This document shows, piece by piece, positions 1-7,637 of a stretch of DNA of 43,769 nt. Under the pieces are notes generated by a model. The model did no database searches. It had not been told where the DNA came from and worked only from the letters and a program-made list of their open reading frames with translations. Source of the stretch: Lachnospiraceae bacterium (lineage in GTDB: Bacteria; Bacillota_A; Clostridia; Lachnospirales; Lachnospiraceae); assembly GCA_017430765.1 (NCBI GenBank), contig JAFRMI010000045.1, positions 1 to 43,769 of the forward strand. Reading direction: 5' to 3'. The position numbers were made by a program, and so were the translations under genes. Positions within the stretch are counted from its first letter, which is position 1. Each line of letters opens with the position of its first letter.

Positions 1-37
1 AGCTCCGGCCGCCGCTTTTGGAAACGCGTCCGCATTC

Positions 38-970
38 TTACTCCGTAAACAGCGGCGTCGAATAATACCTGTCACCGCTGTCCGGCAGAAGCGCAACAAT
101 CACTTTTCCCTTATTCTGCGGTCTCTTCGCAAGTTCGATAGCGCCATGCAGCGCCGCGCCTGAGGAGATGCCGACCGAGATGCCCTCCTTCTTCGCAAGA
201 AGCTTCGACGCCGCAAACGCATCCTCGCCCGCGCACGGGAACACTTCGTTATAAATCCCTGTGTTCAGCACATCGGGAACAAATCCGGCTCCGATCCCCT
301 GGATCTTATGCGCGCCTGCCTTTCCTTCGGAGAGGACAGGTGAATCCTTCGGCTCAAGTGCGACGATCTGAATATCGGGATTCTGCTCCTTCAGATATTC
401 GCCGACGCCGGTCAGCGTGCCGCCGGTTCCGACACCGGCGATGAAGATGTCGACTTTGCCGTCCGTATCGCGCCAGATCTCCGGCCCCGTCGTGGAATAG
501 TGAATCGCCGGATTGGCAGGGTTGACAAACTGTCCCGGAATGAAACCGCCGGGAATCTCTGCCGCCAGCTCCTCCGCTTTGGCGATCGCCCCCTTCATCC
601 CTTTGGCCCCTTCCGTCAGAACCAGTTCCGCGCCGTATGCCTTCAGGATATTTCTTCTCTCCACACTCATCGTCTCCGGCATCGTCAGGATGATGCGGTA
701 CCCCTTCGCCGCCGCGATCGAGGCGAGGCCGATCCCGGTGTTTCCGGAAGTCGGTTCGATGATGACAGATCCCTCGTTCAGAAGGCCTTTCTCCTCCGCG
801 TCCTCGATCATCGCCTTCGCGATTCTGTCCTTGACGCTGCCCGCCGGATTAAAATATTCCAGTTTGACAAGGACCGTCGCTTCCAGGTTCAGCTCCTTTT
901 CTATATTAACCACTTCCACAAGCGGTGTATTTCCGATGAGACCGATTGCTCCTTTGCTGATCGCTGCCAT
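38..970 (-). CDS. cysK: Cysteine synthase A (O-acetylserine sulfhydrylase)
   Basis: PLP-dependent enzyme that makes L-cysteine from O-acetylserine and sulfide in the cytoplasm. The 310-residue protein has the usual family length. The PLP lysine is K47 in NPAGSVKDRI, the substrate/phosphate loop is TSGNTG at about residues 74-79, and GTGGTLTG follows in the second half. The start at 970 is chosen because AAGGAAGG sits just upstream of it. An in-frame ATG at 991 lies upstream of that ribosome site and is rejected. It is the second gene of a leftward metY-cysK unit, 130 bp behind metY, so sulfide can be fixed into either homocysteine or cysteine. Family assignment is firm; its cotranscription with metY is inferred. 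Confidence 0.96.
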   Translation of the reverse strand: MAAISKGAIGLIGNTPLVEVVNIEKELNLEATVLVKLEYFNPAGSVKDRIAKAMIEDAEEKGLLNEGSVIIEPTSGNTGIGLASIAAAKGYRIILTMPETMSVERRNILKAYGAELVLTEGAKGMKGAIAKAEELAAEIPGGFIPGQFVNPANPAIHYSTTGPEIWRDTDGKVDIFIAGVGTGGTLTGVGEYLKEQNPDIQIVALEPKDSPVLSEGKAGAHKIQGIGAGFVPDVLNTGIYNEVFPCAGEDAFAASKLLAKKEGISVGISSGAALHGAIELAKRPQNKGKVIVALLPDSGDRYYSTPLFTE

Positions 971-1063
971 AGTTTTCACCTTCCTTATCATTTATGATGT
1001 TGTTGACCCAGCCGGAAACGGATTCCTCGAAAGGGAGTCCGGATCCGCTGCGCCTTTACCGAA

Positions 1064-1082
1064 AATGAGATGATGTCTCATT
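1064..1082 (-). terminator. Weak hairpin between metY and cysK
   Basis: A 7-bp stem (AATGAGA/TCTCATT) with a 5-nt loop follows the metY stop in the leftward direction, with only a TTTTC tail. It is AT-rich and weak, so it may be a partial terminator, an mRNA stabiliser or nothing. Confidence 0.25.
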
Positions 1083-1100
1083 AACAGACGCTTCATTATA

Positions 1101-2390
1101 TCATACAGACCCGACCGCTGCGAATCCCGCTTCCAGATCCGCGATAATGTCATCGATGTGTTCCGTCCCAATGGAAAGCCGGATCGTGTTGGGCCTGATC
1201 CCCTGGTCGAGCAGTTCCTCTTCCGTGAGCTGCGAGTGCGTGGTGGAGGCGGGGTGGATGACGAGGCTCTTGACATCGGCCACATTTGCCAGAAGGGAGA
1301 AGATCTGCAGATTGTCGATGAAGGTCCAGGCCTCCTTCTGCCCGCCCTTAATTTCGAATGTGAAGATCGACGCGCCGCCGTTCTGGAAATACCGCTCATA
1401 CAGCGCATGATCCGGATGGTCCGGGAGGGAGGGATGGTTGACCTTCTCCACAAGAGGATGCGAAGACAGGTATTCCACGACTTTCTTTGTATTCTCCGCA
1501 TGCCTGTCCAGCCGGAGCGAGAGTGTCTCCACACCCTGCAGAAGCAGAAACGCACTGAACGGCGCCAGGGTTGCCCCGGTGTCACGGAGCAGAATCGCCC
1601 GGATATAAGTGACAAATGCAGCCGGTCCCACCGCATCATAGAATGAAACGCCGTGATAGCTGGGATTCGGATCCGCGATGTTCGGATACTTCCCGCTCGC
1701 CTTCCAGTCAAACTTTCCGGACTCCACGATGATGCCGCCGAGGGTTGTGCCGTGGCCGCCGAGGAATTTTGTGGCGGAGTGGACGACGATATCTGCGCCG
1801 TGCTCGATGGGACGGATGAGGTAGGGGGTTCCGAAAGTGTTGTCTATAACGAGCGGAAGTCCGTGCCGGTGCGCGATCTCTGCGATCGCATCGATATCCG
1901 GGATATCGCTGTTCGGGTTGCCGAGTGTCTCCAGATAGACTGCCCTGGTATCATCCTCGATGGCGTTCTCGATCTCTTCGAGGTTGTGCGCGTCTGCGAA
2001 AGTCGTCCTGATCCCGTATTGAGGGAGGGTGTGGGACAGGAGATTGAAACTTCCGCCGTAAATAGTTTTCTGGGCGACGATGTGACCGCCGTTCGCGGCG
2101 AGGGCTTCGATCGTATAGGTGATGGCGGCGGCCCCGGAGGCAAGGGCGAGTGCTGCGCTGCCGCCTTCAAGAGCGGCGACCCTTTTCTCCAGAACGTCCT
2201 GCGTGCTGTTCGTAAGTCTGCCGTAGATATTGCCCGGGTCGGCGAGCCCGAAACGGTCCGCGGCGTGCTGACTGTTGTGGAAGACATACGAGGTAGTCTG
2301 GTAGATCGGGACCGCGCGCGCGTCCGTGGCGGGGTCTGCCTGTTCCTGTCCGACATGAAGCTGTAAGGTTTCGAATTTATATTGACTCAT
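1101..2390 (-). CDS. metY: O-acetylhomoserine aminocarboxypropyltransferase/sulfhydrylase
   Basis: PLP enzyme of the Cys/Met metabolism family that makes homocysteine from O-acetylhomoserine and sulfide, feeding the MetH step encoded across the intergenic region. The 429-residue product begins MSQYKFETLQLHVGQEQ, typical of MetY, and has the PLP lysine K208 in VVHSATKFLGGHG. The start at 2390 has AGGAGAG a few bases upstream. The reading frame stays open for another 102 codons, but that part lies in the 5' leader, lacks similarity to the family and contains a terminator, so it is not coding in this frame. Expression is probably controlled twice: by an Rrf2-type operator in the promoter and by an attenuator in the leader. 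Confidence 0.95.
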   Translation of the reverse strand: MSQYKFETLQLHVGQEQADPATDARAVPIYQTTSYVFHNSQHAADRFGLADPGNIYGRLTNSTQDVLEKRVAALEGGSAALALASGAAAITYTIEALAANGGHIVAQKTIYGGSFNLLSHTLPQYGIRTTFADAHNLEEIENAIEDDTRAVYLETLGNPNSDIPDIDAIAEIAHRHGLPLVIDNTFGTPYLIRPIEHGADIVVHSATKFLGGHGTTLGGIIVESGKFDWKASGKYPNIADPNPSYHGVSFYDAVGPAAFVTYIRAILLRDTGATLAPFSAFLLLQGVETLSLRLDRHAENTKKVVEYLSSHPLVEKVNHPSLPDHPDHALYERYFQNGGASIFTFEIKGGQKEAWTFIDNLQIFSLLANVADVKSLVIHPASTTHSQLTEEELLDQGIRPNTIRLSIGTEHIDDIIADLEAGFAAVGSV

Positions 2391-2443
2391 CTGAACTCTC
2401 CTTTTAATTCTGCATCTCTTTCCGGTTTCCTGACAATCCGGAT

Positions 2444-2476
2444 AAAAAATACCCGGAAGCGGCAGCTCCCGGGCAT
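2444..2476 (-). terminator. Intrinsic terminator in the metY leader
   Basis: In the leftward RNA, ATGCCCGGGAGC pairs with GCTTCCGGGTAT across a 4-nt loop, followed by a run of T. It lies 54-86 nt before the metY start codon, so it acts before the gene, as in attenuation. Its 5' arm (2466-2476) is also an exact complement of an upstream leader segment (2577-2587), so terminator and antiterminator exclude each other. Confidence 0.8.
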
Positions 2477-2484
2477 ATGGCACA

Positions 2485-2515
2485 TGATACAGCAAGGCGG
2501 GACTTATATGTATCA
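2485..2515 (-). other. Stem-loop between leader peptide stop and terminator
   Basis: TGATACA (5' arm in the leftward RNA) and TGTATCA form a 7-bp stem around a 17-nt loop. It lies 9 nt past the leader-peptide stop and 8 nt before the terminator. It could pause RNA polymerase or space the alternative pairings; its function is inferred from position only. Confidence 0.45.
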
Positions 2516-2523
2516 CCCTTCTC

Positions 2524-2643
2524 TTAACACTGCGTTTCGGCGCATTTCCGCAGAAAAAGCGCTCCAGCCATCTTACATGCCCGGGAGTTCCGCATTCGCA
2601 TACACATGGTGCCGCGCCGCGACTTTGACGAACTTCTGAACAT
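2524..2643 (-). CDS. Putative Met/Cys-rich leader peptide of metY
   Basis: A 39-codon reading frame in the 5' leader of metY. It has a strong ribosome site (AAAGGAGG, 7 nt before ATG) and a TAA stop, and it is out of frame with metY. The peptide has five Met and four Cys, clustered as TMCMRMRNSRACKM (residues 12-25), with further Cys at 34 and 39. Codons 19-23 contain the segment CTCCCGGGCAT, which is complementary to the 5' arm of the downstream terminator. Classical amino-acid leader peptides combine these same features: strong start, codons for the end product and overlap with alternative RNA pairing. That it is translated, and which amino acid it senses, is inference. The direction of control is unclear, because a ribosome stalled on residues 13-25 would mask the antiterminator segment. 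Confidence 0.55.
   Translation of the reverse strand: MFRSSSKSRRGTMCMRMRNSRACKMAGALFLRKCAETQC
2577..2587 (-). promoter_or_regulatory. Antiterminator segment of the metY leader
   Basis: CTCCCGGGCAT in the leftward RNA is perfectly complementary over 11 nt to the 5' arm of the terminator at 2466-2476. Pairing of the two would free the terminator 3' arm and allow read-through into metY. The segment lies inside codons 19-23 of the putative leader peptide, so ribosome position would decide whether it is available. Confidence 0.6.
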
Positions 2644-2749
2644 CCCTGCGCCTCCTTTCTGCTGCTTTCCATGACGAACCGGAATGGGCTTGTCATACAT
2701 TTAAAACCCTGTTCTGGTTCCTCGTCTTTCGTTTCATCAACTGGTGGTG

Positions 2750-2778
2750 ATTATATATCTATCTGCCTACTATGTCAA
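2750..2778 (-). promoter_or_regulatory. metY promoter (sigma-A type)
   Basis: Leftward TTGACA (2773-2778) and TATAAT (2750-2755), both exact consensus, are separated by 17 bp. Transcription should begin near 2743, giving a leader of about 350 nt before metY. The spacer contains the box shared with the opposite promoter. Confidence 0.85.
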
Positions 2779-2782
2779 TAGG
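2759..2782. promoter_or_regulatory. Putative Rrf2-type operator, metY side
   Basis: CTATCTGCCTAC (2759-2770) followed by ATAGG (2778-2782) forms an imperfect inverted repeat (CTAT-N15-ATAG). It covers the spacer and -35 box of the metY promoter. The same 12-mer recurs 130 bp away in the divergent promoter. A bound regulator would block RNA polymerase. Confidence 0.6.
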
Positions 2783-2879
2783 TTATTTGAAAAACTTTTT
2801 CACCCCCGGAACTAAGTGAACAAATATGGGAGGAGTTTGCCCTCCCGCCGGCAGCACCCGTACTGCGGCAAATGATTTC

Positions 2880-2908
2880 TTTACTTACCTATCTGCCTAC
2901 GTTATAAT
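2880..2908 (+). promoter_or_regulatory. Promoter of the rrf2-metF-metH operon
   Basis: TATAAT (2903-2908) with TTTACT (2880-2885) 17 bp upstream drives the rightward operon and gives a leader of about 30 nt. The spacer contains the CTATCTGCCTAC box, so the regulator gene is probably autoregulated. Confidence 0.65.
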
Positions 2909-2911
2909 AGG
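2888..2911. promoter_or_regulatory. Putative Rrf2-type operator, regulator side
   Basis: Inverted repeat CCTAT-N14-ATAGG containing the 12-mer CTATCTGCCTAC (2889-2900), identical to 2759-2770. It overlaps the spacer and -10 box of the rightward promoter. Placement of the same box in both divergent promoters supports a common regulator, most simply the Rrf2 protein encoded 32 bp downstream. Confidence 0.62.
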
Positions 2912-2942
2912 AGAAATACAGACGCATTAGGGAGGTGACAGC

Positions 2943-3350
2943 ATGATTTCGACAAAGGGACGGTACGCACTCCGCGTTATGATTGATCTCGCGGAGCAGG
3001 GCAGCACCGGGTACATTCCTCTGAAGGATATCGCGGAGAGACAGGAAATATCAAAGAAGTATCTGGAGATCATCGTAAAGGAAATGGTCGCCGGCGGACT
3101 TCTCACCGGCGTCAGCGGAAAGGGCGGCGGATATAAACTCTGCAGGAAGCCCGAGGATTATACTGTCGGTGAGATTATTGAGCTTATGGAGGGCTCCCTC
3201 GCCACAGTGGCCTGCCTGACACCGGATGCAGCGGACTGCCCGCGTTCCTCCTCGTGCAGGACGCTTCCCCTTTGGAGGGAGTACGACAAACTGGTTCATG
3301 ACTTTTTCTACAGCAAAAAACTGACAGATCTGGCAGGTGAGAAAGAATGA
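2943..3350 (+). CDS. Rrf2-family transcriptional regulator with three conserved cysteines
   Basis: Winged-helix DNA-binding protein of 135 residues starting MISTKGRYALRVMIDLA, the classic Rrf2 N-terminus, with the HTH in about residues 25-60. The start has GGGAGGTGA just upstream. Cysteines C91, C99 and C105 have nearly the spacing of the IscR iron-sulfur ligands, so the protein may bind an Fe-S cluster; the cysteine-regulating Rrf2 protein CymR lacks these. It heads the metF-metH operon and faces metY-cysK, which argues for control of sulfur amino acid synthesis. The metF start codon overlaps its stop (ATGA). Family certain; cofactor and effector unknown. Confidence 0.92.
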   Translation: MISTKGRYALRVMIDLAEQGSTGYIPLKDIAERQEISKKYLEIIVKEMVAGGLLTGVSGKGGGYKLCRKPEDYTVGEIIELMEGSLATVACLTPDAADCPRSSSCRTLPLWREYDKLVHDFFYSKKLTDLAGEKE

Positions 3351-4207
3351 AGATTTCCGATATACTGAAACAGGACAAGGTGACTCTGTCTCTCGAGGTC
3401 TTTCCTCCGAAAACTTCAGAGAAATATGAAAATACAGCCGCCACTGCCAAAAAAATCGCAGCTCTTAAGCCCGATTTTATGAGCGTGACATACGGGGCCG
3501 GGGGCGGAACCGGCACATTTACCGCGGGAATCGCGTCGGAGATTCAGAATGAATACGGTGTGCCGGTTCTGGCACATCTCACCTGCGTCTCCTCCTCCCG
3601 GGCCTTTGTCCGGGATATGGTAGGCCGCTACAGAGATCTGGGGATCGAGAACATCCTGGCCCTCCGGGGAGACATTCCGGCAGACGGACGTGTCTCGGAG
3701 GACTATCATCACGCGATCGAACTGATCCGGGATCTCAAGGAACTCGGAGATTTCTGTATCGGGGGCGCGTGCTATCCCGAAGGACACATCGAATGTGAGC
3801 ACAAGGCGGACGATATCGGTTATCTCAAAGAGAAGGTAGATGCCGGACTTGACTTCCTGACCACGCAGCTCTTCTTTGACAATAATATCTATTACAACTT
3901 CCTCTACCGGATCCGTGAAAAAGAGATCCGCGTTCCTGTGATCGCCGGAATCATGCCGATCACAAACGCGAAGCAGCTGGGAAGGAGCGTCCTTATGTCC
4001 GGCGCGGACGTCCCGCAGCGGTTCCGGAACATCGTCGACCATTACGGGGACAATCCGGAAGCCATGCGGCAGGCCGGGATTGTCTACGCGGCGGAACAGA
4101 TCATCGACCTCGTGGCGAACGGAATCCGCCACATTCACGTATATACAATGAACAAACCCTATGTGTCAGCGGAGATCATGCGGCTGCTCTCCGAGGTACT
4201 CTGCTGA
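3347..4207 (+). CDS. metF: 5,10-methylenetetrahydrofolate reductase
   Basis: Flavoprotein that reduces methylene-tetrahydrofolate to methyl-tetrahydrofolate, the methyl donor for MetH. The protein has 286 residues, the usual length of bacterial MetF. The N-terminal LEVFPPKTSEKYENT contains the family's catalytic glutamate (E17). TYGAGGG, LAHLTC, LALRGDIP and TQLFFDN follow in the expected order of the TIM barrel. It overlaps the rrf2 stop by 4 bp, so translation is coupled, and the MetH-reactivation gene follows within 60 bp. The C-terminus (HVYTMNKP) is complete. Confidence 0.95.
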   Translation: MKISDILKQDKVTLSLEVFPPKTSEKYENTAATAKKIAALKPDFMSVTYGAGGGTGTFTAGIASEIQNEYGVPVLAHLTCVSSSRAFVRDMVGRYRDLGIENILALRGDIPADGRVSEDYHHAIELIRDLKELGDFCIGGACYPEGHIECEHKADDIGYLKEKVDAGLDFLTTQLFFDNNIYYNFLYRIREKEIRVPVIAGIMPITNAKQLGRSVLMSGADVPQRFRNIVDHYGDNPEAMRQAGIVYAAEQIIDLVANGIRHIHVYTMNKPYVSAEIMRLLSEVLC

Positions 4208-4264
4208 CCGCAGACAGAAAGCCGCTCACGGGTGCAGCAGTTCTTCCCGAACAGGTGGATAACA

Positions 4265-4933
4265 GTGGATGCATTTGACATAAACAGGATCGAAAAACAG
4301 GAAATCTACCGCTATCTCGGTTATGGAAAGACAGAACCTGATGCGGAAGTGCAAAGGGCTGTGGATGAATGCCTCGGGCAGCTTTTGCCCTCCCTTCTTC
4401 CAAGGGAAGTGCACCGGGTTTTTCCTGTCGAGTGGAAAGGAACGGATGCATTTTCCATCGCGGGCATGGAGGTCAGAAGCCGGTCGCTCGCGAAGAATCT
4501 GCGCGGCTGCGGAGAGGCATATCTCCTCGCCGCGACGATCGGAATCTGGCCGGACCGGCTCTCTGCCAGATATTCCGCGGAAAGAAAGATGAGCTGCGCC
4601 GTCATCGTACAGGCGGCCGGCACGGCGCTCATTGAGGCCTGGTGCGACGAGGTATGCCGGCAGGCCGCAAAGAAAGCGCGCATGGAAGGTCTCCACACGC
4701 GCCCCCGGTTTTCACCGGGATACGGCGACTTTGACCTGGCACATCAGGCGGATCTCTTCCGGATCCTCGAGGTCCCTAAAAGAATCGGCGTGACGCTCAC
4801 GGAGAGCCTTCTTATGATGCCGTCAAAATCCGTGACAGCCGTGGTCGGGCTCTCGGAGACGGACACGGGGTGCACCCTGCACGGATGCGAGACATGCGGC
4901 AGGGCCGGAAACTGTTCCTACAGCAGAATATAG
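4265..4933 (+). CDS. Stand-alone methionine synthase reactivation-domain protein
   Basis: About 222 residues resembling the AdoMet-binding activation domain that ends full-length MetH. The domain remethylates cob(II)alamin when the enzyme becomes oxidised. The sequence starts INRIEKQEIYRYLGYG, contains RFSPGYGDFDL and MMPSKSVTAVVGLS, and ends in the cysteine cluster GCETCGRAGNCSYSRI, typical of the separate clostridial form. A GTG start at 4265 is preferred because AGGTGG lies 6 nt upstream. An alternative GTG at 4232 adds 11 residues but has no ribosome site. The metH gene 43 bp downstream lacks this domain, so the two products should act together. Confidence 0.85.
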   Translation: MDAFDINRIEKQEIYRYLGYGKTEPDAEVQRAVDECLGQLLPSLLPREVHRVFPVEWKGTDAFSIAGMEVRSRSLAKNLRGCGEAYLLAATIGIWPDRLSARYSAERKMSCAVIVQAAGTALIEAWCDEVCRQAAKKARMEGLHTRPRFSPGYGDFDLAHQADLFRILEVPKRIGVTLTESLLMMPSKSVTAVVGLSETDTGCTLHGCETCGRAGNCSYSRI

Positions 4934-4976
4934 AGGTGCCGGCGGATCCGTCTGCGCGGCACGGAGGAATATATAC

Positions 4977-7442
4977 ATGAAATCATTTCTTGAGCGTCTC
5001 GGACGAGAGCGGCTCTACTGCGACGGGGGAACCGGTTCCCTCCTGCAGGCGAAAGGGCTGAAAGGAGGAGAACTGCCGGAGTGGTGGAACCTGACCCATC
5101 CGGATGTGATGACGGATGTCGCGCGGAGCTATTTTGAAGCCGGAAGCGATATCGTGGTCACGAATACGTTCGGCGCAAACCGCCTGCACTACCCGGAGCA
5201 TCTGGAGGAAATCGTGAAGGAAGCGGTGGCGCACGTCCGCGAAGGGATGCGGCTTGCGGGAAGGGAGGACGGATATGTCGCCCTCGATCTGGGGCCGACC
5301 GGCAGGCTCATGAAGCCTATGGGCGACCTGGACTTCGAAGAGGCGGTCCGTCTGTTCGCCGAGGTCGTGCGGTACGGGGCGGATGCCGGCGCGGATCTGG
5401 TCTCCATCGAGACGATGGGCGACACGCTGGAGGCGAAGGCCGCTGTGCTGGCGGTAAAGGAGAACAGCAGCCTGCCGGTGACGGTGACGATGGTATACGA
5501 CTCGAAGGGCCGGATGCTGACCGGCGGCACCGTAGAAAGCGTCGTCCCGATGTTTGAGGGGCTCGGGGTGGATGCCCTCGGGCTCAACTGCTCACTCGGC
5601 CCGAAACAGCTGCTGCCGATCGCGGAAAAGCTCGTAAAGACCGCATCTGTTCCGGTGATCTGCAATCCGAACGCCGGTCTTCCCCGGCAGGAAAACGGAC
5701 AGACCGTGTACGACCTTTCGCCGGAAGATTTCGCGGAGGCGATGGTGCAGATCGCGGAGGCAGGCGTCCACGTCATCGGAGGGTGCTGCGGAACGACGCC
5801 GGAATACATCCGCGAAACCGTCCGGCGGACAAGGGATCTGCCGTTTCAGGAGCCCGTCAGAAAATACAGGACAGCCGTCTCCTCATTCTCAAGAGTCGTC
5901 GAGATCGGCCGCCGTCCCGTCCTCATCGGGGAACGGATCAACCCGACCGGAAAAAAACGTTTCAAGCAGGCCCTCCGCGAAAATGATATCGACTACATTC
6001 TGGAGCAGGGGATTGTGCAGGAGGACGCCGGGGCGCAAATCCTGGACGTCAACGTCGGCCTCCCCGAAATCGACGAACCGGCCATGCTCGATACGGTCAT
6101 GTCGCGTCTGCAGAGTGTCACGGCGCTCCCGCTTGAGATCGACACGACGGATCCGGAGGCTCTTAGCACTGCCCTCCGGCATTACAACGGCAAGGCCCTG
6201 ATTAATTCCGTGAACGGCAAGCGGGAAAGTATGGATGCCGTCTTTCCGGCCGCCGCAAAGTACGGCGGCGTCATTGTCGCCCTGACCCTCGATGAAGACG
6301 GGATCCCGGATACGGCCGAGGGCCGCGTCCGCATCGCCGGCAGGATCATCCGCGAGGCAGAGGCATACGGCATTCCCCGGGAGGATATCCTGATCGACGG
6401 GCTCGCTATGACGATCTCGACGGATTCCGCGTCCGCGCAGACCACGCTGGAAACGATCCGGCGGGTACGGGAGGAACTGAACGTACACACGATTCTCGGC
6501 GTTTCCAATATCTCCTTCGGTCTTCCGCAACGCGAGATCGTCAACAGCACATTTTTTGCGATGGCTCTGCAGGCCGGTCTCTCCTGCGCGATCATGAACC
6601 CGCTGAGTACGGCCATGATGGCTGCCTGGCGGGCATACATTGCCATAAGCGGGCTGGATCCGCAGTGCCGGGAGTATATTGAGGCGTACGCGGACAAAAA
6701 AGAGTATGCATTTGGCCTAAGTCTCAGGGGAAATGCATCCAATCCGCCCCTGTCCTCTCCTGCCGGAACAGGCGGAGTATCGTCGGAGGGATCTGCTTCC
6801 CAGGCGGAATCCGCCGCATCGGCGACGCCCCTGATGGACGCCGTGCATTTCGGTATGGGAGAGCGCGCGGCTGCGGAGGCTGTCAAACAGATCGGGAGAG
6901 GTGTCCCGCCTCTGTCCATCGTGGACGGCGAGCTGATCCCGGCGCTCAATCTCGTGGGAAAAGGATTTGAGTCGGGCACCCTCTTCCTGCCGCAGCTGCT
7001 CATGAGCGCGGAGGCTGCGAGGGCCGCATTTGACGTGATCAAAGAAGCGATGCGGGGCGATGCGCAGAAGTCCAAAGGGCGCGTCATCCTCGCCACTGTA
7101 AAGGGGGACATTCACGACATCGGGAAGAATATCGTGAAAGTTCTTCTCGAAAATTACGGGTATGAAGTGCTCGATCTGGGCAAGGATGTCCCGCCGTCGA
7201 AAATCGTCTCCGCGGCCGTTGCGGAGAACATTTCCCTGGTCGGTCTCTCCGCCCTCATGACAACGACAGTCGGAAGCATGGAGGAGACAATCCGGCTCCT
7301 GCGAAAAGAGAAACCGGATACGGCTGTCGTCGTGGGAGGCGCGGTCATGACACAGGAGTACGCGGACTCGATCGGAGCGGATTACTATGCCAGGGAAGCT
7401 ATGGATACTGTGCGGTGTGCGGACAAGGTATTTGGAAACTGA
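4977..7442 (+). CDS. metH: Cobalamin-dependent methionine synthase (without activation domain)
   Basis: Transfers a methyl group from methyl-tetrahydrofolate to homocysteine via cobalamin. Domains in order: homocysteine-binding barrel (about 1-290) with zinc ligands C205, C270 and C271; pterin-binding barrel (about 312-575); a serine/alanine-rich linker (585-618); B12 cap (620-690); and B12-binding Rossmann domain with the DxHxxG motif D711-H713-G716. The protein stops at residue 821, where full-length MetH (about 1200 residues) would continue into the reactivation domain, here a separate protein upstream. The start is supported by GGAGG at 9 nt. It is the last gene of the rrf2 operon and uses the homocysteine made by MetY. 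Confidence 0.95.
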   Translation: MKSFLERLGRERLYCDGGTGSLLQAKGLKGGELPEWWNLTHPDVMTDVARSYFEAGSDIVVTNTFGANRLHYPEHLEEIVKEAVAHVREGMRLAGREDGYVALDLGPTGRLMKPMGDLDFEEAVRLFAEVVRYGADAGADLVSIETMGDTLEAKAAVLAVKENSSLPVTVTMVYDSKGRMLTGGTVESVVPMFEGLGVDALGLNCSLGPKQLLPIAEKLVKTASVPVICNPNAGLPRQENGQTVYDLSPEDFAEAMVQIAEAGVHVIGGCCGTTPEYIRETVRRTRDLPFQEPVRKYRTAVSSFSRVVEIGRRPVLIGERINPTGKKRFKQALRENDIDYILEQGIVQEDAGAQILDVNVGLPEIDEPAMLDTVMSRLQSVTALPLEIDTTDPEALSTALRHYNGKALINSVNGKRESMDAVFPAAAKYGGVIVALTLDEDGIPDTAEGRVRIAGRIIREAEAYGIPREDILIDGLAMTISTDSASAQTTLETIRRVREELNVHTILGVSNISFGLPQREIVNSTFFAMALQAGLSCAIMNPLSTAMMAAWRAYIAISGLDPQCREYIEAYADKKEYAFGLSLRGNASNPPLSSPAGTGGVSSEGSASQAESAASATPLMDAVHFGMGERAAAEAVKQIGRGVPPLSIVDGELIPALNLVGKGFESGTLFLPQLLMSAEAARAAFDVIKEAMRGDAQKSKGRVILATVKGDIHDIGKNIVKVLLENYGYEVLDLGKDVPPSKIVSAAVAENISLVGLSALMTTTVGSMEETIRLLRKEKPDTAVVVGGAVMTQEYADSIGADYYAREAMDTVRCADKVFGN

Positions 7443-7637
7443 TCCGCGTCACACTGTCCCCTGCCCCTTAGCCGCAGAGACGCAGATGGACCTTACGGGG
7501 TTCTTGTTCCGGAAGGAGTAAAGCCTCCTGCCGGGAAGCCGCCTTATGAAGGTCGCGGTTCATGAGAGGGAAAAGAAGCGGATTGCGAATGTCCGCTTTA
7601 ACCGGACAGCCTTGAGAGCTGTCAGAAAGGAGTTACT
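7443..7637. other. Intergenic region with successive hairpins
   Basis: This 195-bp gap has no credible gene. It contains CCGG-A-AGGAG paired with CTCCT-G-CCGG near 7511-7535, then the AAGCGGA/TCCGCTT hairpin, then GACAGC/GCTGTC just before the ribosome site of the next gene. No T-run follows any of them, so they look like 5'-UTR structures rather than simple terminators. Confidence 0.4.
7576..7598 (+). repeat. AAGCGGA/TCCGCTT hairpin element, copy 1
   Basis: AAGCGGA and TCCGCTT form a 7-bp stem around a 9-nt loop, about 30 nt before the ribosome site of the following gene. Related elements in the same orientation relative to the downstream gene occur near 11249, 16113, 19389 and 38219. Confidence 0.5.

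Noticed and set aside
2391..2696. N-terminal extension of MetY by 102 codons
   Set aside because: The frame is open by chance. It spans a terminator and leader, has no family similarity, and a good ribosome site precedes the ATG at 2390.
2391..2743. SAM (S-box) riboswitch or T-box before metY
   Set aside because: The S-box core and the T-box TGGNACCGCG sequence are not present; AGGGTGATAC at about 2510-2519 resembles a T-box only loosely. The leader is better explained by the peptide and alternative pairing, though a covariance search should confirm this.
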